Source: Haliscomenobacter sp.
GTDB taxonomy: Bacteria; Bacteroidota; Bacteroidia; Chitinophagales; Saprospiraceae
Assembly (NCBI RefSeq): GCF_016718685.1
Contig: NZ_JADKCX010000007.1
Coordinates: forward strand, 74,994-138,993
Length of the DNA stretch: 64,000 bases
Reading direction: 5' to 3'
Shown: one piece after another, positions 17,529-27,405 of the stretch
Layout: each line of letters begins with the position of its first letter
Numbering within the stretch: the first letter of the stretch is position 1
Notes under the pieces: generated by a model
The model's input: the letters and a program-made list of their open reading frames with translations, nothing else
What the model was told of the DNA's origin: nothing
The model's database searches: none
Made by a program: the position numbers and the translations under genes

Positions 17529-19256
17529 TCAACAGCGCATTAGATTCTCCATCTCCTCCCTTACAAAAGTCCCCAAATCCCGCACATATTCCTGCGAAAA
17601 ATCAAAACGAATGCCTGCTTCGGCATAAATTTCTCGAATCGAACGGGTATTGCCCAGGCGCATGGCACGGGTAAAAGCCGCAACGGCTTGCTCCGGGTTT
17701 TCGCGGTACTGTCGCCATAGGGCGATGGCCCCCAACTGCGCGAAGCCGTATTCGATGTAATAAAAGGGCACTTCAAACAAATGGAGCTGTTTGTGCCAGA
17801 GGTTTTCGATGTATTGTTCGAGACTAGAGTAATCCAGTACCCCAGGCGTGAAAGCGTGGAAACTTTCGGTCCATTTGGTGCGGCGCTCCTCCTGGGTATG
17901 ATTGGGGTGGGTATACAGCCAGTGTTGGAACTGGTCGATGGTGGCAATCCAGGGCAAAACCTTGAGCACGTGCTCCAGTTGTGTAATTTTGGCACGGCGC
18001 AGGTCAGCTTCGTTGGAAAAAAAGAGGTGCCAGTGATCCATTGAAAGCAATTCCATGGTCATGGCAGCCAGTTCGGCTACTTCAAAGGTAAATTTCCGAT
18101 CAAATAATAAAGGATAATCGCGGGTGAGGAAAAAATGGATGGCGTGGCCACTTTCGTGCATGAAGGTGCGCAAATCGCCCAGCGCGTTGGTCGCATTCAT
18201 AAATACGAAGGGCATCCGCGTGGCCTGCAAAGGCATGTTGTAGCCCCCAGGGCGTTTTCCGGGGCGTGAAGCCAGATCCAAGAACCCATTGTGCTGAATC
18301 AAACGGATGATTTGGGCGTATTCCGGGTCGACCTGCTCCAGGCATTGAATGCCCTTGTGCAGCAATTCGTTGGTATCCTTAAACGGATGCAAAGGGGCTT
18401 GTCCGGCAGTATCCGCATTCAAGTCCCAGGGGCGCAATTGCGTAACCTTGAGATTTTGTTTGCGGGTGAGGTACAATTCATTCAAAATGGGCAAAACCTC
18501 GGCCTTAACCGCCTGATGAAAATCGTGACAATCGGCTGGGGTGTAATCAAAACGCCCCAACTCCTGAAACGCATAGTCCCGGTAATTGTCCATCCCCGCA
18601 TTGCAGGCAATGGCGTGGCGTTTTTGCAGCAATTCATCAAACAATTGGTCCAAATGAGCCGTATCCTGTAGAATGCGCCGATTGATTTTGTGGTAAATGT
18701 TGCGGCGACGCTGACGATTGGGTTCTTCCAAAATGGTGTTCGCTTGCTGGAGGGTCATTTGTTTGCCATCCATACCAATCATCATTTGAGAAAAAATGCG
18801 GGCGTATTCTTTGGTTTTGAGTTGTACATCAGTATTGAGGGCGACGTTCTCTTCCTGAAACAAGTCCACTGAAGCCTGAGTATTGCGCAAATATATTTCG
18901 TAACGACGGGCATCCAACTGGTTCAAATAGGGCGACTCTACCAGTTTTTTGTTCAAGGCTTGATCAAGAGGATCTAATTTGGGCAAGATTTCCTGGATAA
19001 CATATTGATAACGTTGGTTGGCTGCTTGACTTTGACTGTCTGCCGAAAGTTTAATATAAGCCCAACTGATCGTTTCTCCAAGCTGAGCCTCGAGATTACT
19101 GCGCTCAATGATCCAATTGCTAAGGTCTTGCACCGAATGGATGGGACGATTGAGCAATTGGGTGAATGTAGGTTCTACATCCTCCCATGTTTGTGGAAGT
19201 GCAGGTACGGTATAGGCCGTACAGGCTGTGGTCGTGGTCGCCGGTAGATTACGCAT
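17529..19256 (-). CDS. M3-family oligoendopeptidase
   Basis: 575 residues. The zinc site HESGHAIHFF (HExxH) is followed ~25 residues later by the third ligand Glu in FEVAELAAMTMELL. The helical N-terminal half is typical of PepF-like M3B enzymes. Cytosolic cleavage of short peptides is expected; no signal peptide. ATG at 19256 (MRNLPATTTT). Intact. Confidence 0.92.
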   Translation of the reverse strand: MRNLPATTTTACTAYTVPALPQTWEDVEPTFTQLLNRPIHSVQDLSNWIIERSNLEAQLGETISWAYIKLSADSQSQAANQRYQYVIQEILPKLDPLDQALNKKLVESPYLNQLDARRYEIYLRNTQASVDLFQEENVALNTDVQLKTKEYARIFSQMMIGMDGKQMTLQQANTILEEPNRQRRRNIYHKINRRILQDTAHLDQLFDELLQKRHAIACNAGMDNYRDYAFQELGRFDYTPADCHDFHQAVKAEVLPILNELYLTRKQNLKVTQLRPWDLNADTAGQAPLHPFKDTNELLHKGIQCLEQVDPEYAQIIRLIQHNGFLDLASRPGKRPGGYNMPLQATRMPFVFMNATNALGDLRTFMHESGHAIHFFLTRDYPLLFDRKFTFEVAELAAMTMELLSMDHWHLFFSNEADLRRAKITQLEHVLKVLPWIATIDQFQHWLYTHPNHTQEERRTKWTESFHAFTPGVLDYSSLEQYIENLWHKQLHLFEVPFYYIEYGFAQLGAIALWRQYRENPEQAVAAFTRAMRLGNTRSIREIYAEAGIRFDFSQEYVRDLGTFVREEMENLMRC

Positions 19257-19287
19257 AGTATTAGGTCGCCTAAAAAGTTTATAGTGT

Positions 19288-19375
19288 AAAGTTGAAGCGT
19301 TGAAAAGCAGGACGAAGTGCTAGCTGTGAGCGCATGCCAAAAATTTTGGCAGCACTTTTCAACGCTTCAACTTTT
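19288..19375. repeat. GTTGAAAAG-word hairpin, element F
   Basis: AAAGTTGAAGCGTTGAAAAG (19288-19307) is mirrored by 19355-19375 with one extra T. The loop is ~47 bases. It lies between the M3 peptidase start and the DUF5606 stop, with the TAG of the latter in the adjoining AACTATTC. Confidence 0.85.
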
Positions 19376-19378
19376 CAA

Positions 19379-19888
19379 CTATTCATCTTTTTTCGCTTCC
19401 TCTTCCACATCCTCCGCTTCTATTGTTTCAATTTCTGCCGTGTCAGATTCTACTGCTGCTTCAGTTTCTTCTACTTCTTCCACTTCTTCTTCATCTTCTT
19501 CCATCGTGGTGTAGCCAAGTTCATGCAGATGCGCAAACCATTTGACTGCCTTTTTGATGTCGCCGGTATGAACACGGTCGCGGTCGTAGTCGGGGAGGAT
19601 CTGTGCGAAGTACAGATGCAGCTTATCGCCAGTATCGCTCAAAGGAGGCATCGGCACTGTTTCCAGTTTATCGAGCATACTTTGGAATACAATTTTCAAT
19701 TCGGATGTTTCGCCATCATTCGTATAAATGCCGATGGATTCAAGTGGCGTAAATTGATGTTGCCGTACTGAAGCAAAGCGTCTTTTGCCATTGGCCAGGT
19801 CTTCTACAATCAAACCATTGTTGCGATTGGCAACCATTTTGAATAGACCCGGCAAACCGCTCACCGCTACTAAACCCTTAATTTTCAT
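19379..19888 (-). CDS. DUF5606 domain protein
   Basis: 169 residues from the ATG at 19888 (MKIKGLVAVSGLPGLFKM). The N-terminal ~130 residues match the DUF5606 pattern (GLIVEDLANGKRRFASVRQH...ESIGIYTNDGE). The C-terminal ~40 residues are almost all Glu/Asp/Thr/Ala, a disordered acidic tail. Function unknown; confined to Bacteroidota as far as known. Cytosolic. Confidence 0.85.
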   Translation of the reverse strand: MKIKGLVAVSGLPGLFKMVANRNNGLIVEDLANGKRRFASVRQHQFTPLESIGIYTNDGETSELKIVFQSMLDKLETVPMPPLSDTGDKLHLYFAQILPDYDRDRVHTGDIKKAVKWFAHLHELGYTTMEEDEEEVEEVEETEAAVESDTAEIETIEAEDVEEEAKKDE

Positions 19889-20127
19889 GTCGTACAATTT
19901 CTTTTTTCGATTGAACGCGCAAATGTACAAACAATTATGAACTCAGCTACGAATTAATTCGCAGTAAAAGGGTTACAGATGAAAGATCATCAGCTAGAAT
20001 AAATGGAGAATGTATGGAAAGCCTCTTTGTAATGCAAATGTAAAAAAAAATTGACAAGTAAAAACTTTTTTTGGTGTTCGGTTGATTTTTTTGGGTAAGC
20101 GGACGGTTTGTTTTTTATTCATGACAA

Positions 20128-20637
20128 TCAACGCGCAGCATAAACTTCTTCGACATACGCAAAAATTGCGTCAATGTCATCATCTTTCAGGCTGTTAAAA
20201 CTATTCATAATGGTCGGGTTCCAATCTTTCCACAGCGCCAAAGCCCGGGGATGTTTTTGCTGAATCATCGCTTGTGAATTGCGTATCCATTTGTACAAGT
20301 CTTGGCGTGGATAAGCTGCCCATTTTTCCTTCACCCCGCCCAAAGCCGGGCCGGTAAGGTCATCCCGCATGTTTTTGTTGTGACATGCCGCACAATTGGA
20401 TATAAAAATGGTTTTCCCTTTTTGCGCAGTTTCACTTAAGGGTATTGGACGTATATAGTCCACGGATGACAGTGTCTTGTCCGGTACATCTTTCTTAAAA
20501 ATCAGGGTGTAATTTTGCCAGAAGAGTACAATTAGCACAATCAAGAGCAAGAAGCCAGCACGGGTCAGTTTGGCAATGGCGGCCAGCATTTCTTCATTCA
20601 TTTCTTGTTGTTCTTCCTGGTGCTTATTGGTTTTCAT
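20128..20637 (-). CDS. Membrane-anchored cytochrome c
   Basis: 169 residues. One membrane helix (about 28-45, GFLLLIVLIVLFW), then a class I cytochrome c domain with haem site CAACH (82-86) and Met in the C-terminal part (IMNSFNSLKDDD). Periplasm-facing electron carrier. It is the third gene of an operon with a sigma factor and a one-helix membrane protein; three bases separate it from the latter. Confidence 0.9.
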   Translation of the reverse strand: MKTNKHQEEQQEMNEEMLAAIAKLTRAGFLLLIVLIVLFWQNYTLIFKKDVPDKTLSSVDYIRPIPLSETAQKGKTIFISNCAACHNKNMRDDLTGPALGGVKEKWAAYPRQDLYKWIRNSQAMIQQKHPRALALWKDWNPTIMNSFNSLKDDDIDAIFAYVEEVYAAR

Positions 20638-20640
20638 GGT

Positions 20641-21000
20641 TTAATTGGTTTTGGTTTTTAGTTTTTTATGGTGTTTGAATAAGCGCTGCAAAGAATCGAT
20701 GCTATCAGGAATACCCTTGATGTGTTGCTCCAGAGGGACTTGAATCTTTGGTAAATCTAATTCCGTGGAACCGAACTTGGGCTGGTACCAAAAAAACAAG
20801 GCCACAATCAACAACAAAAAAGTAGCTGCCAAATTGAGCCAATGCAGGTTGGTGTTCAGTCGCCGGGCCAAAAAACGCAATTTCTGCGGAGCCGTCTCGC
20901 GCTCAATTTTCGACCACAAATGCGGCGGCGGGTCGGCAGCATAGCCTTCCAGCTTTTTCTGCAATAAGCCTTCCAATGATTTAGGATTCCTCGGCTTCAT
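20641..21000 (-). CDS. One-helix membrane protein, anti-sigma-like
   Basis: 119 residues, one transmembrane helix (about 53-70, WLNLAATFLLLIVALFFW), basic N-terminal cytosolic part with PPHLWSKIE. That phrase (PPxxxWxxIE) is common in small Bacteroidota proteins following ECF sigma genes. Its ATG overlaps the sigma stop (ATGA). I infer an anti-sigma or membrane tether; direct evidence is only position and topology. Confidence 0.6.
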   Translation of the reverse strand: MKPRNPKSLEGLLQKKLEGYAADPPPHLWSKIERETAPQKLRFLARRLNTNLHWLNLAATFLLLIVALFFWYQPKFGSTELDLPKIQVPLEQHIKGIPDSIDSLQRLFKHHKKLKTKTN

Positions 21001-21562
21001 TGGTCATTGATTTTTTTGAGTTGTTCCAAACGATTTTTCAAGGCAATCTTGGCCCGCAAGTACTGCGAACGGGATGTTCCTTCGCTGATGTCGAGCATAG
21101 CGGCAATTTCGGCATGTGAATACCCTTCGATGGCGTACAAATTGAGTACGGTACGGTAGCCTTGGGGCAGTCGATTGAGTACGGTAATCAGTTCAGCAGC
21201 GCTGATGGCACCGATGATGTCTTCGTCCGAATACAGGTTTTCCGGGGCTTCCACATAGGGCAGGAACTTCAGGCTTTTTTTCCGTAGGCGACTTAGTGCG
21301 GTATTGACCATTATTTTGTGCATCCAGGCCTCCAGACTACCTTCGGCCCGATAGGCCGACAACTCGCGAAAGATTTTGATGAACCCTTCCTGAAGCAAAT
21401 CGTTGGCTTCGCTTTCATCTCGTGCATAGCGCAGGCACACGCCATACAGTTTTGCGCTGTAGCGTTCATAAAACGAAACTGAGCCTGGCTATTGCCCGCA
21501 ATACAGGATTGCAGCAGTTCAAAATCCTGGGCCATGAGTAGGGTGTCGCTTGGTTTTGCCAT
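20997..21562 (-). pseudogene. ECF-type RNA polymerase sigma factor, one frameshift
   Basis: About 188 residues once joined. The start MAKPSDTLLMAQDFELLQSC covers region 1/2; after a one-base slip near 21475 the frame continues YERYSAKLYGVCLRYARDES (region 2), then LPQGYRTVLNLYAIEGYSHAEIA with a helix-turn-helix (region 4). First gene of the sigma / one-helix protein / cytochrome c operon. Single indel, protein otherwise conserved, so a sequencing error is likely. Confidence 0.85.
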
Positions 21563-21619
21563 GATGGTGGTATAAAACTACCCTTATGGCGCAAATGAGC
21601 GGCAAAACGTTGCACAAGA

Positions 21620-21715
21620 ATAGTTGAAAAGTTTTGAAGTGTTGAAAAGTTGAAGAGAAGTTCAAAAGCTGGTTATAACTTCTCTTCAACATTTCAACTC
21701 TTCACTCTTCAACTA
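21620..21715. repeat. GTTGAAAAG-word hairpin, element G
   Basis: Left arm from TAGTTGAAAAG (21621) to TTGAAGAGAAG (21660); right arm CTTCTCTTCAAC (21679) to TTCAACTATT. The rmlA stop TGA is inside the right arm. Located between the sigma start and the rmlA stop. Confidence 0.8.
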
Positions 21716-22573
21716 TTTTTTAAGACATTCATCAAATACTCTCCATAACCACTCTTCATATAACGATGGGCTAAAGCCTCCATTTGGGTGGCATCAATGA
21801 AGCCCATTTCAAAGGCGGTTTCTTCAATACAGCCTATTTTTAGCCCCTGGCGGTCTTCAATCACCTGAATGAATTGGCCAGCTTGCATCAAGGATTGGTG
21901 CGTTCCGGTATCCAGCCAGGCGATGCCCCGGCCTAGTACGCCCACTTGTAGTTTTCCTTCGGCGAGGTAGTGCTTGTTCACATCGGTGATTTCATATTCT
22001 CCACGAGGACTGGGTTGGAGGTTTTTGGCAATTTCTACTACATCGTTGTTGTAAAAATAGAGGCCGGGTACCGCGTAATTTGATTTGGGTTTGACGGGCT
22101 TTTCTTCAATGGAGAGGGCCTGAAAATTTTTATCAAACTCCACTACCCCATATCGTTCAGGATCGGCAACCTGATAAGCAAAAACGACACCTCCGGGCGG
22201 GTTGATCGATTCTTGCAATAGCTCTTTTAGCCCATTGCCGTAAAAAATATTGTCACCAAGGATCAAGGCAGCGCTGTCGTTCCCGATGAATTTTTCACCC
22301 AAAACAAAGGCTTGAGCCAGTCCATTGGGATCGTGCTGGGCAATGTAAGAAAATTGACACCCGATGTCAGCACCATCCCAATAGTTTGGCAAAATTGGGT
22401 AAATCATGGGGCGTGGAAATGATCAGAATTTCCCGAATGCCCGCCGACATTAAAGTGGACAAGGGGTAATAAATCATTGGTTTATCATATACTGGCATCA
22501 ACTGTTTACTAACGGCAAGTGTAAGTGGATATAATCGGGTGCCAAGACCACCAGCCAGGATAATTCCCTTCAT
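21709..22573 (-). pseudogene. rmlA: Glucose-1-phosphate thymidylyltransferase, one frameshift
   Basis: Joined length ~288 residues, as in RmlA. N-terminal signature MKGIILAGGLGTRLYPLT with the GGxGTRL nucleotide loop, then KPMIYYPLSTLM; after a slip near 22390, DGADIGCQFSYIAQ continues through LGDNIFYG and GTHQSLMQAGQFI. Makes dTDP-glucose for dTDP-rhamnose-type sugars. No other rml genes are adjacent. A single indel breaks it. Confidence 0.92.
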
Positions 22574-22611
22574 GGGTGTTGTTTTTAATTGTTTTTGAGA
22601 AAAATATGTGG

Positions 22612-22619
22612 CAAAGATA
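22612..22619 (-). promoter_or_regulatory. Probable rmlA promoter, -7 box TATCTTTG
   Basis: Exact TAnnTTTG on the minus strand, about 40 bases upstream of the rmlA ATG (22573). The same octamer as the tRNA-Cys box. Confidence 0.6.
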
Positions 22620-22726
22620 GAGAAGCGATTTCACCCACCGGTCTAAAAAGACCTGCTTTTTATCGAACAAAGCAAAAGCCGGACCAAATACACCTTATCT
22701 TTCGTGCTTTCTGAAATAGCACCACT

Positions 22727-23967
22727 ATGAATTTTACAGAGAACATCAACCTAGCTTTTCGATCCATTCGTGCCAATGCGTTAAGGGCCTTTCTGACCTT
22801 GCTGATCATTGCATTGGGCATCACGGCTTTGGTAGGCATTCTGACCTCCATCGACAGCGCGATTTTTTCGCTTAGCAACAATTTATCCTACCTGGGTGCC
22901 AATGCTTTTGACATCGATCCCAGGTTTGATGAAGGGGTGCGTGGCAACCGCGGTGGGCGAATATCCAAACGCGGCGAGGTATTCACTTACCAGCAAGCGA
23001 TGGACTTTAAAGAGCAGTTCAGATTCAACTCTCGCACGGCTATTTCCTTTAGTTGCACGCGGAATGCAGCCTTGCGCTACGGTGAAGAGAAGACCAACCC
23101 AACGATGCTCATCTTTGCTGCGGATGAAAACTACCTGGAAGCCAAAGGTTTTGATTTGGAAATGGGTCGAGGGTTTACCAGTCGGGAAGTGAACAGTGGC
23201 GGTTACGTTACCATTATTGGCTCAGAAGTGGTTAAACTGTTGTTCAAGGGTAAGCCTGAAAAAGCCATCGGACAAATGATTTCTACTGGCAGCATGAAAT
23301 TGAAAATCATCGGTGTGCTCAAATCCAAAGGTTCAAGCATGAACCAAAGTGAAGACCGCAGGATCATTATCCCCTTGTACAATGGCAAAATGTCTTATGC
23401 TACACAAAATACCAATTATCGCATCATGGTTGCGGTTACCGATCCGAACCAAATCGACAACGCCATTGCGGTTGCCACCGGGTTATTGCGCAACATCCGC
23501 AAACTGCGTGCGTCGCAAGACAACGACTTTGAAATCACTAAAAGTGACAGCTTAATTGGCATCATCAAAGAAAATACCGTGTATTTCCGGGCTGCTGCCG
23601 CCGGGATCGGCCTGATTACGCTCCTCGGCGCCGCAATCGGGTTGATGAACATCATGCTCGTATCCGTAACCGAACGAACGCGCGAGGTCGGCATCAGCAA
23701 GGCATTAGGGGCTACCAGAAGGCACATTCTGATCCAATTTTGACCGAAGCGGTGGTCATTTCCCTCCTCGGTGGCTTCTTGGGAATCATCCTCGGCGTAT
23801 TGACGGGCAATATCGTGACTTATGTTATGGGTGGTTCTTTCCTGTTTCCCTGGATGTGGATCAGTATGGCGGTACTCACTTGTACGGTGGTGGGTCTGGT
23901 TTCGGGATTGTATCCGGCTATGAAGGCGGCGCGTTTGGATCCGATTGAGTCCTTGCGGTATGAATAA
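22727..23967 (+). pseudogene. MacB/FtsX-type ABC transporter permease, one frameshift
   Basis: About 413 residues once joined. N-terminal helix RAFLTLLIIALGITALVGIL, periplasmic MacB-PCD domain, then three C-terminal helices. The break is at 23740 in TTTT: one added T gives HILIQFLTEAVVISLLGG, joining to GNIVTYVMGG and ending AARLDPIESLRYE, the family's usual C-terminus. It probably works with an ABC ATPase encoded elsewhere. Homopolymer deletion strongly suggests a sequencing error. Confidence 0.88.
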
Positions 23968-24076
23968 ACATGAATGTCCGGAAACCCCCCAACCTCAAAA
24001 CCCATAACGCCAGGTCTTTCCTGCCTAGTCTTTGTGTTAAATATCGCTTGGGTGGTTTTCAAAATTCGGGACGTAT

Positions 24077-24721
24077 TTAGTAACTCACCAAAGCTTTTCG
24101 CGTACTTACCTCCAATAACTCACTCACAATCATTGCCGTAGCACCCCACAATTTTTTTCCCTCCAAATCAAAATAAGGCACATTGGGCAAGGTGAAAGTA
24201 GGATTGATGACCAAATCCTGCATTTTTATGTGTTGTGGATCATGAAAATGATCAAAGGGCACCTCTAATATCCCTGCTACTTCGGCTTCTTGGGGTTGAA
24301 ATACCGGTGCATATTCCATAAAGCCCACGTATGGCTGTACATGAAAATTGCTTATCGGAATGTACAACTCAGTCAATGCACCCAATAAAGTAATGTCTTG
24401 CGGATTGACTCCAACCTCTTCATGGGTTTCGCGCAGTGCGGTTTGCCCAGAATGCCCATCTCCTGCTTCAAACCGGCCACCAGGAAGGCTGATTTGCCCT
24501 TTGTGTACATCCCTGGGGTTGTGTGAAACCCGCTCAATAAAGACCAAATTCCATTGTCCATTTTTTGGAAAAAACAAGGCCAGAACCCCTGCCAAGGTTG
24601 CAGTAGCTGGAATGTTTGGACCTTCGTAACGAGCAGGGTGTGCCATTTTGATTTGGGCAAGTTGACCCGGCAAAGGCTGCTGAAGGCTCTGCTCTAAATT
24701 GTGGATAAATGATAAATTCAT
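24077..24721 (-). CDS. Nudix hydrolase, CoA-pyrophosphatase-like
   Basis: 214 residues. The Nudix box is GGRFEAGD...ALRETHEEVGV; the preceding RVSHNPRDVHKGQISLPGG is the NudL/UPF0035 signature. Expected to hydrolyse CoA to phosphopantetheine and 3',5'-ADP. Intact. Divergent from murF-alr with hairpin element H between them. Confidence 0.85.
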   Translation of the reverse strand: MNLSFIHNLEQSLQQPLPGQLAQIKMAHPARYEGPNIPATATLAGVLALFFPKNGQWNLVFIERVSHNPRDVHKGQISLPGGRFEAGDGHSGQTALRETHEEVGVNPQDITLLGALTELYIPISNFHVQPYVGFMEYAPVFQPQEAEVAGILEVPFDHFHDPQHIKMQDLVINPTFTLPNVPYFDLEGKKLWGATAMIVSELLEVSTRKALVSY

Positions 24722-24735
24722 ATTCGGTAAACAGC

Positions 24736-24885
24736 GTTGGAAGTTGAATGGTTGAGGAGGTAGAGGAGTTGAGAAGGTTGATAAGTTGAGGCTGCCGCAA
24801 ATGACTTAGCTACCGCCGCGATTGCGGCAGCCATGTCGCTCGCGGCAGCCTCAACCTTCTCAACTTTCTCAACCATTTTCCAACT
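24736..24885. repeat. GTTGAGAAG-word hairpin, element H
   Basis: Left arm from GTTGGAAGTTGAATGG through GTTGAGGCTGCCGC (24736-24797); right arm GCGGCAGCCTCAACC through CCATTTTCCAAC (24842-24883), with a short GC-rich inner part (CCGCCGCGATTGCGG). It lies between two divergently transcribed genes, so it cannot be a terminator for either. Confidence 0.8.
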
Positions 24886-24923
24886 AATTCCCGTTCCTTT
24901 GCCCTTTGCGAAAACCTTTTGCC

Positions 24924-27372
24924 ATGTACTCAATCCAGGCCATTCAACAAATTATACAGGCAAAAAGCCCAAATCCGCAGTTGAACGAGGCTCAAATCGA
25001 ACACCTGTTGCTCGATAGTCGACAAATCATTTTTGCCGAACGCAGCCTCTTTTTTGCCATCAAAGGCACCCACCACGACGGGCATCAATTCCTGTCAGCT
25101 GCTTACCAGGCCGGGGTACGCAGTTTTGTAGTGACCAAAGGCCCTGAACTCTCTCAATTTCCGGATGCCAATTTTCTGCTGGTTGAAAATGTTGTTCAGG
25201 CCTTGCAACAACTGGCGGCTCATCACCGCCAACAATTTCCCCTGCAAGTGATTGGCATTACCGGCAGCAATGGAAAAACGAGCGTCAAGGAATGGCTGTT
25301 TCAATTGTTGTACCCCATTATAGCATCATCCGCAGTCCCCGCAGTTTTAATTCGCAGATTGGGGTTCCCTCTCGGTATGGGGCATTCAGGTACAACATGA
25401 AATAGGGATTTTGAAGCCGGAATCTCGCGCAAAGGAGAGATGGGCAATTTGGCCAATATCATTCATCCCCAGATCGGCATTTTTACCATGCTGGGGGAAG
25501 CCCACAATGAGGGCTTTGCTTCAAAGGCCGAAAAACTGCAGGAAAAACTTTTACTTTTTGCCGAGGTAGATGTGCTCATTTACCGTCGGGATGAAGCCAC
25601 GATCCACCGGGCAATAAAGGCGTTGGGGCGCAAAACATTGGCCTGGTCTTTGGGCCAACACCCGGATGCCGATTTGTACGTCTTTAAAACCGAAACTTTC
25701 CTTAATCATACCCACCTTGAAGGGCGATACCAGGGCCATGAACAGCGGATTGCACTCCCGTTTACGGATCTCGCATCCATCGAAAATGCCATTCATTGTT
25801 GGGCCGTTTTGCTTCATTTGGGTTTGAAATCGGAAGAGATCGCAGAGCGTATGGCGCAATTGGAGCCGGTAGCCATGCGTATGGAGTTATTGGACGGTCG
25901 CAACAATTGCCTCATTATTAACGATACGTACAATGCCGATTTGAGCTCTTTGCGACTGGGACTGCAATGGATGCGCCAGCACGAGCATGGCCGGAACCGC
26001 AGTCTGGTGCTTTCGAAATCTTGCAAAGTGGAAGCAGTGATGATAAGTTGTACCGCAAAGTGGCTCAATTGATTCAGGAGCACCAGGTCAGTCGGGTCAT
26101 CGGTATCGGGCCTGCCACTGCTGTATTTGCAACACTGCTGCCTCCGGAGATCAATCAAATGCATTTTGAGACTACCGAGGCGTTGCTTGAAGCATTGCCT
26201 CAACTGAGTTTTCAATCCGAAGTGATTTTAATAAAAGGAGCGCGACAATACCATTTGGAAACCATTGCCCAGGCGCTTTCTCGCCAGGTCCATCAAGCCC
26301 GGTTGGAGGTAAATCTCAGCGCTTTGGCCCACAACCTGCGCGCCTACCAACGCTGCCTCAAGCCGGGAGTCAAAACCATGGTCATGATCAAAGCAACCGC
26401 CTACGGTGCAGGCAGCAGGGAAGTGGCGCGTTTATTGGAATATTTGCGGGTCGATTATTGTTGTGTGGCCTATGCCGATGAAGGAACGGAATTGCGGCAG
26501 GCGGGCATCAGTGCTCCGATTATGGTGCTCAATCCCGAAGCCGGAGCTTTTGAACAAATGCGGCTACATCGGCTGGAGCCGGTGGTGTACAGTTTGGAAC
26601 AATTGAACAACTTGAGCCAAGAAGCCTTGCCCCACGGTGTTCACCTGAGCATTGACAGCGGCATGCACCGCCTGGGTTTTGACTTACATGAAATAAAAGG
26701 ACTTTTGGATTACCTCCGAACCCACCCGGAATTGAGTGTAAAGTCTGTGTATACCCACCTTGCCGCCAGCGAAGACCCTGCCCACGATGCCTTCACCCAC
26801 GAACAAGCCCGCAGGTTCAACCAGGCTTATGCCCGGATTACGGCAGTTTTGGGGTATCACCCGTTGCAACATGCCCTCAACTCCAACGGCATTACCCGTT
26901 TCCCACAATACCAGCAGGATATGGTGCGTTTGGGAATTGGCCTGTACGGTATCGATGTAAGCAACACCTTACCCGAACCATTGCAGGTAGTTTTGAGTTT
27001 TAAGGCTACTATTTCACAAATCAAAACGGTTGCTGCGGGTGAAACCATTGGCTATGGTCGCCGCGCCCAGGCTCATTCCCTCATGCGAACTGGAACCATT
27101 TCTGTAGGTTATGCTGACGGTTTGCGCCGCGCAGCGGGTAATGGAGCTTTAGCGTTGGTGTACGGGAAGCGGGCCTCAATTTTGGGAAGCGTTTGTATGG
27201 ACATGTCGATGATCGATCTAACGCATATTCCCGAGGCACAAACCGGGGATACGGTAGAAATTTTGGACATGATCCTCGGTGCAAGAATTGGCCAAAATAT
27301 TGGCAACCATTCCCTTACGAAGTATTTACTGGAATTTCGCAACGTGTTAAACGTGTCTATTTACAGGAATAA
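24924..27372 (+). pseudogene. Bifunctional MurF-Alr (D-Ala-D-Ala ligase / alanine racemase), about five frameshifts
   Basis: Fused MurF plus alanine racemase as found in Bacteroidota, ~815 residues once joined. MurF part: start MYSIQAIQQIIQ, substrate-binding domain, P-loop GITGSNGKTS, later FEAGISRKGEMGN. Alr part: PLP lysine in VMIKATAYGAGS, catalytic Tyr region GYGRRAQAHS, VGYADGLRR. Slips lie near 25310, 25370 (CCC for CCCC), 25410 (TTTT for TTTTT), 26020 and 27325; each is repaired by one base. The corrected end is VKRVYLQE with TAA at 27370-27372. Both activities are normally essential for peptidoglycan, so these breaks are probably sequence errors. Confidence 0.9.
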
Positions 27373-27405
27373 GTATATTTTTGCGTCGCTAAAATAAAAC
27401 TTGAC

